DNA of 54,233 bases from an uncultured Bacilli bacterium (GCA_934096125.1 CAKOLB010000007.1:1-54233); one strand, 5' to 3'. Counted from the stretch's first letter, positions 16,976 through 25,877 are shown. Program-made: numbers and translations. The notes: generated from the sequence alone by a model not told the origin.

Positions 16976-17193
16976 TTTATTGCAGTATCTATATCTTTAG
17001 TAGATCGGCTTTCTAATCCAAATAACGTACTTAAATAGAATCCTCCGTTTAAAATAAAATTATAACAATACTTACTTACTGCTAATCTTTCTATAAATCT
17101 ATCATACATATATAAACGAAGTAATGTATTAAAATCCAAGTTTCGTTTAACAGCTATATTTTTTAATTTAGCTGTTACTTGCATACTATTCAT
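16960..17193 (-). pseudogene. Truncated AbiEii-like nucleotidyltransferase toxin
   Basis: The first ~75 residues of an AbiEii/AbiGii toxin: 'LDFNTLLRLYMYDRFIERLAVSKY', 'FILNGGFYLSTLFGLES' and 'TKDIDTAI', which hold the GGxxL and DxD-type nucleotidyltransferase motifs. The family is normally 250-300 residues, so nearly all of the rest is lost; the frame runs into the response-regulator fragment and stops. The toxin is most likely inactive. Its start overlaps the AbiEi stop by 8 bases, the usual coupling of this pair. Confidence 0.8.
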
Positions 17194-17812
17194 ACATCAT
17201 ACTCACAAAATCCATAACTTCTTCTTTTATACCAAACATATCGGCATACTTTGAAAGTTTTATTAGATCATTGTCCTTTCTTTTAAGATATTCTTTAATT
17301 GCATATTTAACATGCTCTATATCCATTCTTTTTTTAGAACGAATTATGTCACAAATACATCTTTCCACATCATAAGCTCTTACTTTATTCCCCTGTGGTG
17401 TTTTAGCTTCAGTGACACCTATATCATAGAGCTTATCATCTACATAAAAAACGTTATGCTTTTTTAGCTTAGGATTATTATATTTTTTTGTAACAGTTAT
17501 ATCAAAAGAACTATCTGGTGCTTTAATTGAAAGATTATGAAAATAAAGTGCCGTCATATGAGAATAAATTATTTTTGGAGTACTTACACTAAGTACATAA
17601 TATACATCCTCGATCTTAGCTGAATCTATATAAATTCCTTTAGCCACTTTTTCTATCATATTCTTTTTAGTCATGATAGATAGATAATTTCTGCTTATAT
17701 CAAAATCTTCGAGTTCTTTTGCAGTGATATATCCATTATTTCTTTCCATAAGTTTTTGAATGATTTCTATATTACTTTTGTTTATAAACTCCTCTTTTGT
17801 CATAAAATCCAT
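17186..17812 (-). CDS. AbiEi-type antitoxin/transcriptional repressor
   Basis: Antitoxin of the type IV AbiE system, 208 residues. The N-terminal winged helix ('RNNGYITAKELEDFDISRNYLSIMTKKNMIEKVAKGIY') is followed by the C-terminal antitoxin domain ('TPKIIYSHMTALYFHNLS', 'TPQGNKVRAYDVERCICDIIRSKKRMD'). AbiEi proteins repress their own operon and neutralise the AbiEii nucleotidyltransferase. The ATG at 17812 has GAGGTG upstream; the ATG at 17836 falls at the expected transcription start and lacks a ribosome site. Its toxin partner is truncated. Confidence 0.85.
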   Translation of the reverse strand: MDFMTKEEFINKSNIEIIQKLMERNNGYITAKELEDFDISRNYLSIMTKKNMIEKVAKGIYIDSAKIEDVYYVLSVSTPKIIYSHMTALYFHNLSIKAPDSSFDITVTKKYNNPKLKKHNVFYVDDKLYDIGVTEAKTPQGNKVRAYDVERCICDIIRSKKRMDIEHVKYAIKEYLKRKDNDLIKLSKYADMFGIKEEVMDFVSMMYE

Positions 17813-17834
17813 AATTTCACCTCTTTGTTCATTC

Positions 17835-17875
17835 ATACGGACATTATACCGTTTATCCGTATCATTGTCAATACG
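17835..17875 (-). promoter_or_regulatory. AbiE promoter with overlapping inverted-repeat operator
   Basis: On the minus strand a perfect consensus promoter, TTGACA (17871-17866), 17 bases, TATAAT (17848-17843). The -10 box sits inside the inverted repeat ATACGGA (17835-17841)/TCCGTAT (17856-17862), and a third half-site ATACG (17871-17875) forms a second repeat with CGTAT (17858-17862) around the -35. Two repeats in the promoter fit known AbiEi autorepression. Confidence 0.8.
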
Positions 17876-17930
17876 ATAAAAACTGATAAATTAAGCATTT
17901 TCAGTTTAATTGTCAAAAAGTAGATTATTT

Positions 17931-18035
17931 TCATTGAGAATTTTTTGCCACTTTTACCACTTTTTCTCAATGAGATTTAAAACAAATAAAAAAATCCATT
18001 GAAGATTTTTGCCACTTTCGCACTTTTCTTCAATG
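17931..18035. repeat. Pair of related covarying hairpins
   Basis: Hairpin A has arms TCATTGAGAA (17931-17940)/TTCTCAATGA (17964-17973). Hairpin B has arms CATTGAAGA (17997-18005)/TCTTCAATG (18027-18035). Both loops contain TTTTTGCCACTTT and a second CACTTT. The stem sequences differ, but each change on one arm is matched on the other, so pairing is kept. No gene covers this stretch. Confidence 0.6.
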
Positions 18036-18060
18036 AACTATTTTTTAAAACTCAATTTTT

Positions 18061-18084
18061 TTGTACCTAAATTGTACCTAAAAT
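18061..18084. repeat. Direct repeat TTGTACCTAAA x2
   Basis: Two tandem copies, TTGTACCTAAA at 18061 and again at 18073, spaced by one helical turn (12 bases), lie between the paired hairpins and the sRNA candidate. Tandem sites like this can be protein-binding sites, for example of a tyrosine recombinase, but no integrase gene is present here. Confidence 0.4.
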
Positions 18085-18130
18085 CATTTTAGCAATACTG
18101 ATGCCTCGCAAACCCTTAGAAAATGGGCAT

Positions 18131-18273
18131 AAAAAATGAGAGCACGGTTAAATGCTCTCTTCAGGGGGTTTTGGTTGATCTCTTCACATTGAGATTCGTA
18201 AGAGAGATCAGGTTATTTAGCATGACTTCTATCATGCTAGTATAAGCATAATATTTTTTTTAAAGTTTGTCAA
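18131..18273 (-). ncRNA. Candidate small RNA downstream of recG (sRNA-1)
   Basis: No ORF. On the minus strand there is TTGACA (18273-18268), a 17-base spacer and TATGCT (18250-18245), giving a start near 18239. That is the first base of a perfect hairpin TAGCATGA/TCATGCTA (18239-18218). A second hairpin TGATCTCT/AGAGATCA (18210-18176), a C-rich linker ACCAAAACCCCCTGA, and a terminator GAGAGCA/TGCTCTC plus T6 (18159-18131) follow. The transcript would be about 108 bases. The C-rich single strand resembles that of regulatory sRNAs in Firmicutes; the target is unknown. Confidence 0.6.
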
Positions 18274-18321
18274 TTATTTTTCCAAATTTTTCTTAAATAT
18301 TTTTTTAAAGGAAATTACAAA

Positions 18322-20304
18322 TCAGTCTAAAGAGCCGATGTTATCTATTAAATTAAGGTATTTTGCATCTTTTAAATATTCTTTTTTGTCGACAAAATCT
18401 TTACTGTCAATACTTGCTTGTTTTAGTATTTTGTAGTCTCTTTGAATGTCTGCAAGTTTATAATCGGTTGTTCCACTTTGTCTAATTCCAAACAAATCCC
18501 CACTTCCTCTTTGTTTAAAGTCCTCTTCAGCGATAAAAAATCCATCTGTACTTTTCTCCATAACCATTAGTCTCTGATTGTCATTATCACTTGTTACTAA
18601 AAAGCAGTATCCTTGAGCACTTCCTCTTCCTACTCTTCCTCGCAACTGATGAAGGGTAGCAAGACCAAAACGTTCGGCATTAAAAATTACAATAGTAGAA
18701 GCATTACTTACATCAATTCCTACTTCAATGACTGTTGTTGAAATCAATATTTTAGTTTTTCCTGTTATAAATTCTTGCATAATATTTTCTTTTTCTTTAT
18801 TTTTAAGTTTACCGTGAAGCACTTCAATTTTAACTTTCTTATTAAAGGCAAGATTTAATTTTTCATATAATTTATTTATACTATTTAGTGAATTTTCTTC
18901 CTCTTTTTCAATTAACGGAGATACAACAAATATCTGATGACCTTTTTTAAGTTCTTCGAGCATACTAAACAATACTTTTTTAATATCTTGTTCGGGAACC
19001 ACTTTTGTAATTACGCTTTTACGCATTTTTGGTTTGGTTTTTATTTGAGATAAATCTAAATCACCATATATTGTTAAAGCATATGTTCGCGGAATAGGAG
19101 TTGCTGATAAGTATAAAGCATCAACATTTAAAGCTTTATTTTGCAAGGCTAGTCTTTGATTAACTCCAAAGCGGTGCTGCTCATCAATTACAACTAATCC
19201 TAAATTTGAAAAAGTTATTTTTTCATTTAACAAAGCATGAGTTCCGACGATAACATTTATGCTTCCCTCTTTAATACTTTTGATAAGATTATTCTTTTCT
19301 CTAGCACTTTGACTACCGACCACTAAAGCGATATTTATATCAGTATATTTATAATATTCTTTTAAACTTTCATAGTGCTGTCTTGCTAGTATTTCAGTTG
19401 GAGCCATAAAAGCTGATTGATATCCTGCATAATGATTTGCAAGCATAGCGATAATAGCAACAATAGTCTTACCTGTACCAACATCCCCTAAAATTAATCT
19501 ATTCATCTTTTTATTTGTTTTTAATTCTGTAAGTATTTCTTTAATAACTTTTTCTTGGTCTGTGGTTAACTTAAAATTTAAGCTTGATAAAAAATCTTGA
19601 ACTAAGTTTTCATCATAATTTTTAGCTATACCTAAGTTATTTGTTTTGGTTTTTAAATAGTGAATTTTAAACATATAGATAAATAGCTCTTCATAGATAA
19701 GACGAAGACGACTTTGTTTGATATTTTCAATATTTTGGGGTTTATGAATGAGCTGAATAGCCTTTTCTTTAGAAATGAACTTATATTTATCTATGTAATA
19801 TTTTGGTATATAATCATCTATAGTAACGTTTGCTTTTAAACTTTCTGTAATTAACGTTTGAATTGTATTTTGCTTTATCCCTTCAGTTAGATGATAAATG
19901 CTTTCTATTTTTTCTTCTAAATCTTGAAACTTTATATTGCTTGCCGTGATACTGCTGCGAAGTTTATTATATTTTCCTGTTACAATTATTTCTCTTTCTT
20001 GATAGAGTAACCTTTTATAAAATGCTCGATTAAAGATAGTTACTTTTATAGTAGTGCCATTACTATCAACAAAAAAATCCATTTTGTTTAAGTTTTTCTT
20101 GATAAAGGTTATCTTTGGCATTGTGATAACTTTTCCCCTAATGTATATTACTGAGTTATCTATAGCATCCTTTATATCAACAAACTTGATAATATCATAC
20201 TTATATGGATACCATTGAAGTAAATCTTCGATGGTATAAATATTTAATTTATTTAATAATTTTTCGACTTTGATACCAACTTTGGGTAGTAAATCTAAAT
20301 TCAT
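18322..20304 (-). CDS. recG: ATP-dependent DNA helicase RecG
   Basis: Branch-migrating helicase for replication-fork and recombination repair, 660 residues. An N-terminal wedge/OB region (about residues 45-150) precedes the helicase core, with Walker A GDVGTGKT (about 273-280), 'APTEILARQH', DEQH box 'VVIDEQHRFG', 'LYLSATPIPRT', and motif VI 'HQLRGRVGRG'. The C-terminal TRG motif region follows. The gene lacks a clear ribosome site. An extended -10 (TGTTATAAT, 20326-20321) sits just upstream. Confidence 0.95.
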   Translation of the reverse strand: MNLDLLPKVGIKVEKLLNKLNIYTIEDLLQWYPYKYDIIKFVDIKDAIDNSVIYIRGKVITMPKITFIKKNLNKMDFFVDSNGTTIKVTIFNRAFYKRLLYQEREIIVTGKYNKLRSSITASNIKFQDLEEKIESIYHLTEGIKQNTIQTLITESLKANVTIDDYIPKYYIDKYKFISKEKAIQLIHKPQNIENIKQSRLRLIYEELFIYMFKIHYLKTKTNNLGIAKNYDENLVQDFLSSLNFKLTTDQEKVIKEILTELKTNKKMNRLILGDVGTGKTIVAIIAMLANHYAGYQSAFMAPTEILARQHYESLKEYYKYTDINIALVVGSQSAREKNNLIKSIKEGSINVIVGTHALLNEKITFSNLGLVVIDEQHRFGVNQRLALQNKALNVDALYLSATPIPRTYALTIYGDLDLSQIKTKPKMRKSVITKVVPEQDIKKVLFSMLEELKKGHQIFVVSPLIEKEEENSLNSINKLYEKLNLAFNKKVKIEVLHGKLKNKEKENIMQEFITGKTKILISTTVIEVGIDVSNASTIVIFNAERFGLATLHQLRGRVGRGSAQGYCFLVTSDNDNQRLMVMEKSTDGFFIAEEDFKQRGSGDLFGIRQSGTTDYKLADIQRDYKILKQASIDSKDFVDKKEYLKDAKYLNLIDNIGSLD

Positions 20305-20320
20305 AATACATCACAAAAAT

Positions 20321-20326
20321 ATTATA
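20321..20326 (-). promoter_or_regulatory. recG extended -10 promoter element
   Basis: On the minus strand TGTTATAAT gives an extended -10 about 17 bases before the recG start. The matching TTGTCA is 22 bases upstream, too far for a standard -35, so the extended element is probably what counts. Confidence 0.45.
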
Positions 20327-20347
20327 ACAAAAATCGCTTAAAAGTGC

Positions 20348-20481
20348 TTGACAAAACTAGCAAAAACCATTAAGATAGTAATCACCAATTCACTTAAAGA
20401 AGGCGAATTGGTGCTAGTATCACACTAGTCAACCCCTTTTTATTCTTTTGGAGATTCTTATAAGAGTCTCCGTTTTTTTTT
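20348..20481 (+). ncRNA. Candidate small RNA between recG and PFOR (sRNA-2)
   Basis: No ORF. TTGACA (20348-20353), 17 bases and TAAGAT (20371-20376) predict a start near 20383, the first base of a hairpin CACCAATTC/GAATTGGTG (20383-20413). A second hairpin CTAGT/ACTAG, a C-containing linker TCAACCCCTTTTATTC, and a terminator GGAGA...TCTCC with T9 (20450-20481) follow. The predicted RNA is about 99 bases. Its build matches sRNA-1 on the other side of recG: 5' hairpin at +1, second hairpin, C-rich linker, terminator. Confidence 0.6.
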
Positions 20482-20483
20482 AT

Positions 20484-20510
20484 AAAAAAAATAGTGCATT
20501 AAACACTATT
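20484..20510 (-). terminator. Terminator after PFOR
   Basis: Minus-strand hairpin AATAGTG-tttaatg-CACTATT (20510-20490) followed by a T tract. The stem includes the stop region of the PFOR gene. Confidence 0.75.
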
Positions 20511-23500
20511 ATTATCACTAATTCTTTGGTAGTATTCATACCTATGAATAGCATTTTCTTTTTGCTTAGATAATATTTCTTGAGCAAATTTTTGGTTCTT
20601 TATTTTCAAAGCATTAAATCTTACTTCGTTATCTAAAAATGCATCATATAGCTCAAAGTTTGGCTTAGGAGAGTCAATATGAGTTGTTTTGTCATGTCTC
20701 ATTAGAATAGTATAGCCACAGTCTACTGCTAGTTTTTGTTCTTTTACCGATGAGTTCATACCGCTTTTAATGCCGTGCTCAATACATGGGGAGTAAGCAA
20801 TTATTATGGCAGGACCGTCATGTTTTTCTGCTTCATTGAAAGCTTTAATTGCTTGCATCATATTGGCTCCAAGAGAAATACTGGCAACATAACAATTAGG
20901 AATGCATGTTGCTATTTTAAATAAATCTTTTTTGCCAGTTCTTTTGCCAAGACTTGCAAATTCTGCCACTGCACCAAGTTTAGTTGATTTACTTGCTTGA
21001 CCTCCAGTATTAGAATAAACCTCTGTGTCGAGAACTAAAATTTTAATATTTTCATTAGAGTAAAGAACATGGTCTAATCCACCATAACCGATGTCATAAG
21101 CCCAGCCGTCTCCACCAATAGCCCAAACTGTTCGTGCGGGAATAAAATCAATTAAATCAGTTAATTCTTTAGGTATATCTTTGGTTAATAACTGATTTTT
21201 TACCTCGCTTGTAATAGCAAAATCATTTTCATTTTCTAACCACTTGATAAATAACTCTTTTATACTTTCATCCACGGCTTCAATGTTATCAAGCATAATT
21301 TGTTTAACACTTGCTCTTTTTTGTTTATACGCTATATGGATACCTAAAGCAAATTCAGCATTATCTTCAAATAGAGAATTGGCCCACGGAATACTGTATG
21401 GAGTTGATGGAGTTGAGCCACCATAAATACTTGAACAACCAGTGGCATTTGCTATGACTAGTTTTTCACCAAATAATTGAGTTAGTAATTTGATATATGG
21501 AGTTTCTCCACAACCGGCACAGGCTCCAGAATAGGCAAATAGAGGCTTTTCTAAAGCAACCCCTTTTATGGTAGTTTTAGGAAGTGGATTTATGCTTTTT
21601 ATTTTTTCATAATCAATACTTGTTTTATCTATTTTTTCAATCATTTCAAGAGCTTTTACGCCTTTTTTACCAGGACATACTTCCGCACATACACCACAGC
21701 CAGTGCAGTCTTTTTCACTAATTTTAATTGTATACTTAAGATTATCATGACCAATAAATGGTAAGCCATCAGAATCATTTTCATTTGCAACCGCTCTAAT
21801 TACAGCATGCGGACAAGCAAGAGCACACATTCCACACTGAATACAATTTTCAGAAAGCCATTTTGGCACAATACTTGAGATATTTCTTTTTTCATAGCTT
21901 GTTGTTCCCCCTGGAAAGCGTCCGCAAGCATAGGTGCTTAACATACTAACAGGTATATCATTACCTCTTCGCTCATTTATCATGTTAATAACACTATCAA
22001 TGGTTTCAACGGTATTTTCTTCTAATCCCTTATTAACACTTAGTTCTTTTAAGTTTTCTAAAGCTTCATGCATTGCTAAAATATTATTATTAACAATGTC
22101 TTCACCCTTTGTTTTGAACACTTTTCTAATTGATGCTTCCAGCAATTTTTCGGCATCTTCAATTCCAAGTAAATAAAGAATTAAGACTTCTATAATTTTG
22201 CTTATTCTCCCCTTTAAATGATTACGGCTAGCAATATTTTCGGCATCAATATAATATACCTTTATCTTTTTTTGATAAAGAATATTTTGCACCTTTTTAG
22301 GAAGAAGTTTAAGTAACTCTTCTGCATTTTTGATACTATTAATTAATAAAATTCCATTTTCTTTTAGAGTGCTAATAACATCAAACATACGAAAATATAT
22401 ATCTTTAGTAACTACCGTTATTTCTGGATTTGTTACATAATATGGTTCGTTTATAGGATTTTTACCATACCTTAAATGAGAGATGGTAACTCCGCCACTT
22501 TTTTTAGAATCATATTCAAAATACCCTTGAACATATAAGCCACTTTTTTCATGAAGTATTTTCAGTAAGTCTTTGCTACTACTTACCATACCATCGCTTC
22601 CGAAGCCGACAATTTTTATTTCTTTATTATCATTTTCTATTTGAAAATTTTCTTTTTCTAAACTAAGATGCGTAACATCGTCGTTTATCCCAATTGTAAA
22701 GTTATGGCGTGGGTTTGTATCGAGCATTTTATACACACTGTAAATATCACTTGGAGTAACATTTTTACTCGAAAGACCATATCTTCCTCCGTAGATATTC
22801 ACATCTTTATTTTGAAGAGCACTACAAATGTCTAAGTATAAAGGTTCTCCAATTGAGCCAGCTTCTTTAGTTCTATCTAATACAGCGATATTTTTAACCG
22901 TACTTGGCACTACATCCAATAAATATTTTTGACTAAATGGACGGTAAAGATGTACTTCAATTAATCCAACATTTTGCATGTTAGCAACTACCTGTTTAAT
23001 AGTTGCAGTAACACTTCCCATCGCAACGATTATATTTTTAGCACCAGCATCACCATAATAATTAAATGGTTTATAATCAGTGTTCATAATTTCGTTAATT
23101 TTTGCCATATAATCATTTACTATATTAGGCATAGCGTCATAATATTTATTACGAGCTTCCATACATTGAAAATAGATATCTTCATTTTGGGCCATTCCGT
23201 ATTGAAATTTCCGGCCGACATTAATACTTCGTTTTTTAAAGTTTTGTAAAGCTTTAGTATCTATTAATGGAAGGAGTTTTTCTTTTGGAAGTTCATCAAT
23301 GGTATTTAGTTCATGGCTAGTTCGAAAGCCATCAAAATAATGTAAAAATGGTAAGCTTCCCTTGATGGCAGAAAGATGAGCAACAGCAGCTAAATTTTGC
23401 GCATCATAGACACTAGATGAGGCTAGAATACAAAAACCTGTAGCTCTTGTTGCGTAAATATCTTGATGGTCTCCGAATATAGATAAAGCATGTGTTGCTA

Positions 23501-23837
23501 AAGAACGAGAGGCAACATGTATTACCCCTGGTAACATTTCTCCAGCCATTTTATACATATTTGGAATCATTAAAAGTAATCCTTGACTTGCCGTGAAAGT
23601 TGTTGCTAAACTACCAGATAATAAAGCTCCATGCATAGCTCCAGCAGCTCCAGCTTCTGACTCCATTTCAATTATACTAGGCTCTTCATCCCAAAGATTT
23701 TTTACTCCATGATTTTTTAAATTATCAAAATTAGATGCCATAGGACTAGATGGGGTTATTGGATAGATACTACTTACTTCACTAAAAAGGTATGCAACAC
23801 TACTACAAGCAATATTTCCATCAACAATCTTTTTCAT
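20499..23837 (-). CDS. nifJ: Pyruvate:ferredoxin (flavodoxin) oxidoreductase
   Basis: Single-chain PFOR of 1112 residues that oxidises pyruvate to acetyl-CoA and reduces ferredoxin in anaerobic energy metabolism. Domain order is the usual one: the N-terminal pyrimidine-binding domain ('IYPITPSSPMA', 'ASQGLLLMIPNMYKMAGE'), domain III and a two-[4Fe-4S] domain ('CIQCGMCALACPHAVIR' and 'CTGCGVCAEVCPG'). The C-terminal TPP domain has 'GDGWAYDIGYGGLDHVL' and 'SNTGGQASKST', and its proximal cluster cysteines are in 'GACAGCGETPY'. It is a little shorter than most PFORs. A hallmark of a strict anaerobe. Confidence 0.96.
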   Translation of the reverse strand: MKKIVDGNIACSSVAYLFSEVSSIYPITPSSPMASNFDNLKNHGVKNLWDEEPSIIEMESEAGAAGAMHGALLSGSLATTFTASQGLLLMIPNMYKMAGEMLPGVIHVASRSLATHALSIFGDHQDIYATRATGFCILASSSVYDAQNLAAVAHLSAIKGSLPFLHYFDGFRTSHELNTIDELPKEKLLPLIDTKALQNFKKRSINVGRKFQYGMAQNEDIYFQCMEARNKYYDAMPNIVNDYMAKINEIMNTDYKPFNYYGDAGAKNIIVAMGSVTATIKQVVANMQNVGLIEVHLYRPFSQKYLLDVVPSTVKNIAVLDRTKEAGSIGEPLYLDICSALQNKDVNIYGGRYGLSSKNVTPSDIYSVYKMLDTNPRHNFTIGINDDVTHLSLEKENFQIENDNKEIKIVGFGSDGMVSSSKDLLKILHEKSGLYVQGYFEYDSKKSGGVTISHLRYGKNPINEPYYVTNPEITVVTKDIYFRMFDVISTLKENGILLINSIKNAEELLKLLPKKVQNILYQKKIKVYYIDAENIASRNHLKGRISKIIEVLILYLLGIEDAEKLLEASIRKVFKTKGEDIVNNNILAMHEALENLKELSVNKGLEENTVETIDSVINMINERRGNDIPVSMLSTYACGRFPGGTTSYEKRNISSIVPKWLSENCIQCGMCALACPHAVIRAVANENDSDGLPFIGHDNLKYTIKISEKDCTGCGVCAEVCPGKKGVKALEMIEKIDKTSIDYEKIKSINPLPKTTIKGVALEKPLFAYSGACAGCGETPYIKLLTQLFGEKLVIANATGCSSIYGGSTPSTPYSIPWANSLFEDNAEFALGIHIAYKQKRASVKQIMLDNIEAVDESIKELFIKWLENENDFAITSEVKNQLLTKDIPKELTDLIDFIPARTVWAIGGDGWAYDIGYGGLDHVLYSNENIKILVLDTEVYSNTGGQASKSTKLGAVAEFASLGKRTGKKDLFKIATCIPNCYVASISLGANMMQAIKAFNEAEKHDGPAIIIAYSPCIEHGIKSGMNSSVKEQKLAVDCGYTILMRHDKTTHIDSPKPNFELYDAFLDNEVRFNALKIKNQKFAQEILSKQKENAIHRYEYYQRISDNNSV

Positions 23838-23887
23838 TTTCTCACATTCTTTCTTTATTATAAAATATTAAAAAAACTAAATAATTA

Positions 23888-25117
23888 TCATTTATTTAAT
23901 TTTTCTTCAATACGAATTAATCTATTATACTTAGCAATTCTTTCGCCTCTGCACATTGAACCAGTTTTAATGAAAGGAATAGATAAACCGACAGCTAAGT
24001 CAGAGATAAATGTATCTTCTGTTTCTCCACTACGATGAGAGATTATTGTTTTAAAGTTACTTTTTTTAGCTAGCATAATAGTTTTAGTCATTTCGGTTAT
24101 TGTACCAATTTGATTAGCTTTAAGCAAAATAGCATTACCAGCGTGCATTTCTATTCCCTTTTTTAAATACATTTCGTTAGTAACAAAATAATCATCACCA
24201 ACAACCATTATTCTGTTCCCAGCAAGACTAGTAAATTTTTTTAAACTTTCAAAGTCATCTTCATCAAATGGGTCTTCAATACTCAAAATTGGATAACTGT
24301 TAATAAGTTTTTCATAATATTTAATTAACTCATCACTTGTTAGTTCTTTGTTATCTATTTTATATTTATTTGTTTCCTTATTATATATTTCACTGGCAGC
24401 AACATCTAGAGCTAGGAAAATATTCTCACCTGGTTTATATCCGGCTTTTTTTATCGCTTCCATGATAAAATCTAAAGCCATGGCATTACTCTTTAAGTTT
24501 GGAGCAAAACCACCTTCATCACCTACACCAACAGCAAAGTTGTTAACTGTTAATAATTTTTTCAAAGCATGGAAGATTTCCGCTCCAGCTCTAATTCTTT
24601 CTTTCATTCCTGTTACTGCGGGCATAATCATAAATTCTTGAATATCCAAATTATTAACTGCATGCTTACCACCATTAATAATATTAATCATCGGAAGTGG
24701 CATAGAAACAGTTTTATTACAAACATATTCATATATTTCTTTACCAGCGGCTTTAGCACTACATTTTAAAGATGCCAAAGATACTGCAAGCATTGCATTA
24801 GCTCCAAGTTTACTTTTATTTGGAGTACCATCAAGTTCTAATAATGTTTTATCAATCATCAATTGGTCAAGTTTTTTTCCAAGTAATGCCGGCTTTATTA
24901 TTTCATTAACATTTTTAACAGCCTTTAAAACACCTTTACCATTAAATCTTTTGGGGTCATTGTCTCTAAGTTCCAAAGCTTCTCTTTTTCCAGTTGAAGC
25001 TCCACTAGGTACACTAGCACTGCATTTTATATTATTATCAAGAGTCATATCAACTTCAATAGTAGGATTACCTCGACTATCAAGTATTTCCCGAGCTTTA
25101 ATATCTTTTATCAGCAT
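23888..25117 (-). CDS. eno: Enolase
   Basis: Glycolytic enolase (2-phosphoglycerate to phosphoenolpyruvate), 409 residues, slightly short for the family. Active-site features are visible: 'SGASTGKREALELRD' near the N-terminus, 'FAVGVGDEGGFAPN', metal-ligand segments 'LALDVAASE', 'SIEDPFDEDDF' and 'VVGDDYFVTN', the catalytic lysine in 'LLKANQIGT', and 'ISHRSGETEDTFI'. Ala replaces the more usual Val in KVNQIGT. It lies upstream of PFOR on the same strand with about 50 bases between. Confidence 0.96.
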   Translation of the reverse strand: MLIKDIKAREILDSRGNPTIEVDMTLDNNIKCSASVPSGASTGKREALELRDNDPKRFNGKGVLKAVKNVNEIIKPALLGKKLDQLMIDKTLLELDGTPNKSKLGANAMLAVSLASLKCSAKAAGKEIYEYVCNKTVSMPLPMINIINGGKHAVNNLDIQEFMIMPAVTGMKERIRAGAEIFHALKKLLTVNNFAVGVGDEGGFAPNLKSNAMALDFIMEAIKKAGYKPGENIFLALDVAASEIYNKETNKYKIDNKELTSDELIKYYEKLINSYPILSIEDPFDEDDFESLKKFTSLAGNRIMVVGDDYFVTNEMYLKKGIEMHAGNAILLKANQIGTITEMTKTIMLAKKSNFKTIISHRSGETEDTFISDLAVGLSIPFIKTGSMCRGERIAKYNRLIRIEEKLNK

Positions 25118-25166
25118 ATAATACCTTCTTTCTTATCTTTAGTATAACAAATTTATGACAAATAAA

Positions 25167-25200
25167 AAAGTAAAACTACGGGCTTTACTTTTAATTTACT
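25167..25200 (-). terminator. Terminator after the DUF308 gene
   Basis: A hairpin with arms AAAAGTAAA and TTTACTTTT around a short GC-containing loop, followed on the minus strand by T-rich sequence. It separates the DUF308 gene from eno. Confidence 0.6.
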
Positions 25201-25204
25201 ACTC

Positions 25205-25783
25205 TTACCAAAAGATATCCATTATTTCTTTACTTCTTTTTTTAAATAAAATTGTATCAGTTAAATCGATTACACCAGTGATTATTAAGAATGCTCCAGC
25301 CAGTTTAGTTATTGTTAGACTAGCAAATGGATTGAAGACTACTAGGATGCCAATAACTGCAATAAGTATGCCACTTACAAGAGTAACAAGCCAAGAATCT
25401 TCTTCTCCTTTTTTTAACCACACAGCATAATTCATTTTACTAAGGCCATTTATTATCATATAGATACCTAAACAAATTGTAATGAAATCAACAACACTAA
25501 ATGGGTAGACAATAATTATGCCGCCAAGAAGAATATATAAAACACCAAACACGAGATTTAATGAGTATATTTTTGCTCCTTCTCTATGAAAATATTTGAA
25601 GATAGAATTTAAGCCAGATAGCAAGAAAATTATCCCTGTAATAATACCAACAACTTTATTAGTTAAGCTGGGAAGAAATAACAATACCACTCCCATAACT
25701 GCAGTTGCTAAAGATGTTAATACTGAGTATGCAATCATCCGATTATACATGTTTTCGACACTATTTTTTAATCCTTTTGCCAT
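25205..25783 (-). CDS. HdeD/DUF308-family membrane protein
   Basis: Integral membrane protein of 192 residues with about six helices in three repeated pairs ('AVMGVVLLFLPSL', 'LGGIIIVYPFSV', 'AVIGILVVFNPFAS'), the typical DUF308 pattern of a helix ending in a Pro-containing turn. The family includes E. coli HdeD, an acid-resistance protein; function here is unknown. It is divergent from the FemAB gene with about 95 bases between. Confidence 0.82.
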   Translation of the reverse strand: MAKGLKNSVENMYNRMIAYSVLTSLATAVMGVVLLFLPSLTNKVVGIITGIIFLLSGLNSIFKYFHREGAKIYSLNLVFGVLYILLGGIIIVYPFSVVDFITICLGIYMIINGLSKMNYAVWLKKGEEDSWLVTLVSGILIAVIGILVVFNPFASLTITKLAGAFLIITGVIDLTDTILFKKRSKEIMDIFW

Positions 25784-25877
25784 TTTATCACCACCTTAAT
25801 TATACCGAAACACATTATTTGAAGTCAATAGATTTTCAGTATATTTTATGCTATAATTTTTCTAAAGAGGTGATGGC

